Shown piece by piece: positions 26,101 to 31,807 of a DNA stretch of 64,000 nt (positions are counted from its first letter, which is position 1; each line of letters begins with the position of its first letter). Position numbers and translations under genes: made by a program. Source of the stretch: Enoplolaimus lenunculus (taxonomy: Eukaryota > Nematoda > Enoplea > Enoplida > Thoracostomopsidae); assembly GCA_030248215.1 (NCBI GenBank), contig JASANG010003548.1, forward strand, positions 182,710 through 246,709. Reading direction: 5' to 3'. The notes beneath the pieces were generated by a model. That model saw nothing but the letters and a program-made list of their open reading frames with translations. It made no database searches and was not told the DNA's origin.

Positions 26101-29100
26101 GCGCAATTCCATTCTCAAAGCGTTGGCCGGATCGACTTGGGGAAGCGACAAGGAAACCCTGTTACTGTCATACAGAGCTATTAGCAGATCGATTCTAAGC
26201 TACTGTTCTCCCGTCTGGGAACCAATCCTCACGGAAACACACTGGACACGCCTACAAAGATCGCAGAATACTGCACTGCGCATTGCCATCGGATGCATGC
26301 AAATGACCGACATCGATGACCTTCGTCGCGAGGCCAAAGAACTGCCCGTAAAGAAGCACAACCAGCTTATTGCCCGCCAGTTCGCATTCTCCAGCCACCA
26401 CCCCGCACACCCATGCCATAACAGTTGTATCAAACAAGTTCCAGCAAGTCCAAATATGAAACCTACTGTTTGGTACAAACACTCTGCTGAATATACTCAC
26501 CTGCTGCCCCCGGGGGGTCGTCTCGATGATGAAAATCTCAAGGCCGGGATTAAGTCACTCCATTCTTCTGCTGTGGAGAGCGCAAAACACGGGTATAAGC
26601 AGAATCTCGTCCTGGGGGGATATCCTCCGCCGATCTGCTCAACTGAAGAATCTCTTCCCCGCCAAGTGAGAACCCACCTCGCACAACTAAGATCCGGCTA
26701 CAGCAGACATCTGAACTCGTACCTGGCAAGGATCAATAATCAGATCGTCGACGTCTGCCCAGATTGCAACGTCGGGCCACATAATACCGCCCATATCTTA
26801 AACTGCGCAGCAAAACCAACAAACCTAACGGAAGAATCTCTGTGGACAGACCCAGTTGCCGTCGCCAAGCATCTGGGATACCAAATATAGGAAGGAAGCT
26901 TCAAAGAGGGCTATCATCATCATCATCATCATCATATCCGTTGTTGAGATTTATAACTGTTTTGTTGAAATTTCCTGTCATAAAAACCTCGTTAAAGTTG
27001 AAATAAGAACGGTTGTAAACCTAATAATCTGCGGTACTATGTGAAAAGTCCTTATTTAAGTTTACCCTAAGATGCAAAATATCCTGTACGGTAGCTAATC
27101 AATTTGAATTATAAATTAGTTACGCGACGTTAACATACCATGATAATAAGCTTTCAAACAAAAAGGTCATCAAAATCGGTTCAGTGATTTCTGACAATTC
27201 AGTTAGACTGACGGACAGCCATGTTTGAGCACAAAATGTAAAACGCTTCGCTCAAAACTTTTTTGTTATGCATGTAGATAAATACTATCTCATGGTTAAT
27301 GTAGGCGCTAGCTTCGGTATATTTTTTGATTCGGGTTTCTATATCGTTATTTAGTTCTTGCAGTTCGTTGTATATGTATACTTCTATTTATTTTAGAACA
27401 TTCACACCAGAACAGCCTCGGATTATGGCGATGGGTGATATTTTGAATCAAAGCAGTACTTTTAACGCAAGTAATGGAACACGACGTGGTTTATTAGCTA
27501 TGGACGCTCCGGAAACAAAATCAAGTCATTCCATTTATCCGCCGTGGCTAATTTTGCTGGTTACATTTTTGGTTGCGATTATTATTTGCGAAGCTGCGAT
27601 CTGCGCGTATTATGGAGGTAACCACCAGAGTCCAACCGGAATTAAAATTTACCGGAACCGGAACCGCAATTTGAAAAAATTACCGGAACCGGAAAGTGAA
27701 ATATATGCCACCGAAAAATTCGTTTTATTTTCTTTTTTACTGTATTATTGATGAAATAACCTTAGTTGAAGATACCTTAGTTCAGCAATTTTTAATACTA
27801 CTGGAAATTTTAATTCCGGTAAAAATTTACCGGAACCGGAATGGGAAACATACTGCAACCGCAATTCCGATTGCACCGTTTTAAATACTTACATATTGAT
27901 AAGTTGAATTTTATTAAATGTTTGCGGGGCGTTGAAAAATGTAGATTGGGTTTTAGTTTTGCGTTCTGTGAAATTTTGAAAAAGTCAAATTGTTTTTGTG
28001 AAGAAAATTTCGACAAGATTTTAGATGTAACAAATGCGAAATGTTTTGGCGGTCATCAGAATTTGAGGTTAGCCCACACAGTACATTGAGATAACTAAAG
28101 TTATAATAGCATGATCAGCCGGTTTTTGCATTCGGAAGGCTTGAATAATTTGAAAACAATTTTATGTTACGGTCAGATTAAAAGCAGGTTCAATTTTTCC
28201 ATGTAAAAATAATATTAGTAATTGTACAATGCGATAGTAGATTTGGTTCGGTACAGGGACGGTAGTGTCGTTCTCGACAATTCTCGCCTCGGTATTGGAA
28301 GGTCTGGGTCTCGCTTTTTTGAGTCTCGGTGGTTTGGAAGCGAGACCAGAAATCGAGCAGTCAGCAAGTATAATGACTGTACTGTTGAAGTACGTCATGG
28401 CTGATGAATAAAAGTTCTCTGTGAAATTACGAAATTTTATAGTTATGCAATAATATTACGAGCAAAATTTCTGAAAAAAGTCGAAAAAGTATGAATAACG
28501 CAAAAAACTATGCAAAACATAAAAAACCGCTTAAAGCCATCAGAAATAACTTATCTAGAAAATTTTTATTTTGTTCGGTGAAGCCCAAAAATATTGACCG
28601 AGACTTCTCTTGGCCTGTCTCGGTGGTCAGGTTTCGGTCTCGGTTTTTAACCGAGACCGCCCATCTCTGGTTTTGTGTAAAGTTGTGTAAAAACGCTCCT
28701 GTTAAAATTAGGTTGCAGAAGGTGCCTGAGGTACCGATCACATGACAAAATTACTTAAAATTGATATATAGGAGTTCTACGCGTTGTTTTTTATTTCAGT
28801 TGCGGTTGAACGACGAGCTTAAAGAAATTAGATGAAACTTTAGTTGTCTCGGGTTTTAATGAATCATACGGGTGTAAACTTTTTGTATTTATGCAGTTGT
28901 GTATAATGGTTCACGTGCGATGGGATGAATTTTATAATATGTTTCTAATTAATAATGTTTTACATGTGAATGTTTGAAAGTTTTTGTATTGACGTCCATT
29001 TAAGGGTTGTTTGCTTCAAAATTTGTGCGGGCATTGCACTTATGCACTGGCTTCTCCACAGCGGGAGGCCCCCAGCACTTTTCGAAATTTTCATTCCCCC

Positions 29101-31774
29101 CGGCGAAAATTTTGCCGCCCCCCGGAAAGGCAAACCCCCGGCGAATTTTCGGCCGTCCCCCAGCAAAATGCCCCCCAGCCAATTTTTTTGCTGGGGGCCC
29201 CCAGGACTTTTCTAAGCCAAAAATTTTCAATGTTAAAACATAAAGACCTGGACTTTTTTTGAGGCGGACATTCGGCAAAATGTGATTTTATATTACGCTG
29301 AGTACTCATAATTTTTTAATAGCGTTACAAATACCGGTAGTAATTAGCACAATTCGATAATGAACTGAAAAAAGTACAATTATATAAAGACCGTTTCAGG
29401 GCATACAGCATTCGAAAGTACCTTGCAGCAACAAGTTCAACCCGCCTGAGCCTTATGATAAACTGAAGCTGTGACTAATATATAAAATATATGTTAATCA
29501 CAGTTTCAATTATAGATTATCTATATTTTATATAATTGTGCTTCTTTCAACTTCTGGTAAAGTTGTCAGTAATATTAGTCAAAATTACTGTTATTAGCGT
29601 TTGCGGGGAATTTTTGTCATGTTGAGTGATGAGTAATCTTCAGTTGAGTTGGAAACACGATCTAGAATAAAAAATGGTCCAAAAAGTCGGCTTGCAAAAT
29701 TATAAGCCTGCCCCCCAGGACCCCTCAGATCATCTGCCCCCCCCCCAGGAAAACTGCCCCGAGCAAAATTAGCTGCCCCCAGGAAACGCCCCCCGGCGGA
29801 AATTTTCAAGCTGTGGAGAAGCCAGCTTATGCAGGTTGTCGGTGTCGTGTCAAATTGTGCTCCACGTAAAGTTCGGCGCTTGGTCACTGGATGTTTTGTA
29901 TATCGTGGTATCTTACGCTCATCGAGTCTACTGGGGAAACTATGACCGCAGGGTGGGACCGGGTGTCAAAAAATGCTTAGCCGAAGCTGGATTATCTTCA
30001 GCCAGAGCCGGAAAATTAACTCAAATCTATTGCTAAACGGCATTCAAATATTAGAACGTAGGTAACCATTCGTTCCGTGGCATTAGGTATGCAAAGTGTT
30101 TACTTGCCGAAGCTTTAACATCTCGCCGATGCGTTATTTTAACACTTTAACAACGGCCTCGTTTTATTGGTCTATGTTTTTGTATTGTTGCGTTCAGCTT
30201 TAATATTAGATTAACCTATGCTACTGTTAAACGCATCCAGTTTTTCCCAGGTGCCAAAAATAGAGACGAATAAGCTATTATTTTCGGTTAGACTTAGTTT
30301 TAGATTTATTTTTATACTGAAGCTTTAAGTTTTGGAATGTATGACAAATACAAATGATGGTTTTACAATTTTTGTAGTCTTTAAAAACTATCGGGCAATT
30401 TGAAACGCCGGAGCCGAATGTCGATTTTAGACGTAGTCTATACCTGATATCCGGTCGCACTTCATGCAGTGTTATCGGAGGTAAACGTGGTACCTGTATG
30501 CAGCATAGGGCACCAGTTGATTTATTAAAACACAGCGCTCCTAACACAGCAGACTATATTTAGATGACTGTTTTTATAAATGTCACGTATAAAATAATGG
30601 GTCCATGTATATATAGAACAGGGACGGATCGTTTTCCGGAGGGACTATAATAGAGTCAGTTTAAACTTTAGACTAATTTTTTTGCTTAGGCTTAGGAATA
30701 GGCTCATCCATACGCTTAGGCTTAGAAATATGCTTATACTACTGTCCCGGCCCTGTTCTATACATGGGCGAAATAATGCAACACAGGGTGAGGACAATGT
30801 CTTCTGCGAAAAAATTGTTGTTAAACGTGCGAATTGATGATAATTTGATTGTTAAAATGAACAGCTACTTATCGGTATAAGTTTTAGGCAGTTTATTGTT
30901 CTTTTCTCACAATAAATTAAGGTTTTAAATGTTGTCCTTCTTAACATTTTGATTTTTTAGTAAAATATTGTGTCGATTGACAGAGCAGATTAAGTGTATT
31001 TTATTCTGACGTCTGCCTCTGCTTCCGGAAAAGAGATAACTCGGTTCAATGCAATTTTGCCGTTTTTTGTACGGTTTAATAAGGTTAAAATGTTTTTAAG
31101 CTTCCCAACATTTATAATGGTCGCGCCAAAAGCAACGCCCTGGATAAAGGTAGTTTCAGATTTTTTGTCCGTTTTTCAGAAGTCTGTTTTAATAAAATAT
31201 GTTAATTGTTGGGGTTTGGTCCCTGGTCATAAGTAGACAGTCTAGGCATTGGAGGGTACCATCGATGGTGAAAATTACCGGAGTTGGAGGTACGCAAATT
31301 TTGTCGAAGATTATGCATAGGTATATAAAGAAATTTTCAAATTGTTAGCTTTTAATGAATAGCAGGGTGTAGCCGGAAATCGGTGTCCGATAAAAATCGG
31401 TGTCCGTTTCAGTTATAGAAATAACGGAAATTCTGTTATTTTTACGTTCAAAATTAGTTGTATCACGTATAAATAGCAATTTTTCGTTACAGATTCGCTG
31501 AAGATGTTCGAAGTGAAATAAAATTGCGAAATTATTCGCGAATATATGCACGCATCAATTGTGTTGACGGAACAGTATATATAACATTTTGGAAACTTTA
31601 TACTTCAATATCTGTTTCCGTTATTTTTACTGTCCGTTTACACCCTGAAATAGTAATATCTAAAACGTTGTGAAACAATTGTTCCACTTAACCCTTTCAC
31701 TCAGAGTACACTACGAGCAACTAAACACATAATATACGAGCAATACAGATACACTTTATCAAACAATTGAAATG

Positions 31775-31807
<33 letters not shown>

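Larger units (their letters stand above)
23786..26936 (+). mobile_element. LINE (Jockey/CR1-like non-LTR retrotransposon), nearly intact
   Basis: One frame runs from 23786 to the stop at 26890 with a single in-frame TGA at 24752-24754. It encodes an APE-type endonuclease, then reverse transcriptase, then a Cys/His C-terminal knuckle. No ORF1 and no RNase H are visible. The 3' end is an (ATC)n tail. The frame is closed upstream by TAG at 23783-23785 and there is no ATG at its head, so the copy may be 5'-truncated. It lies in the intron of the C2 gene in sense orientation. Confidence 0.9.
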
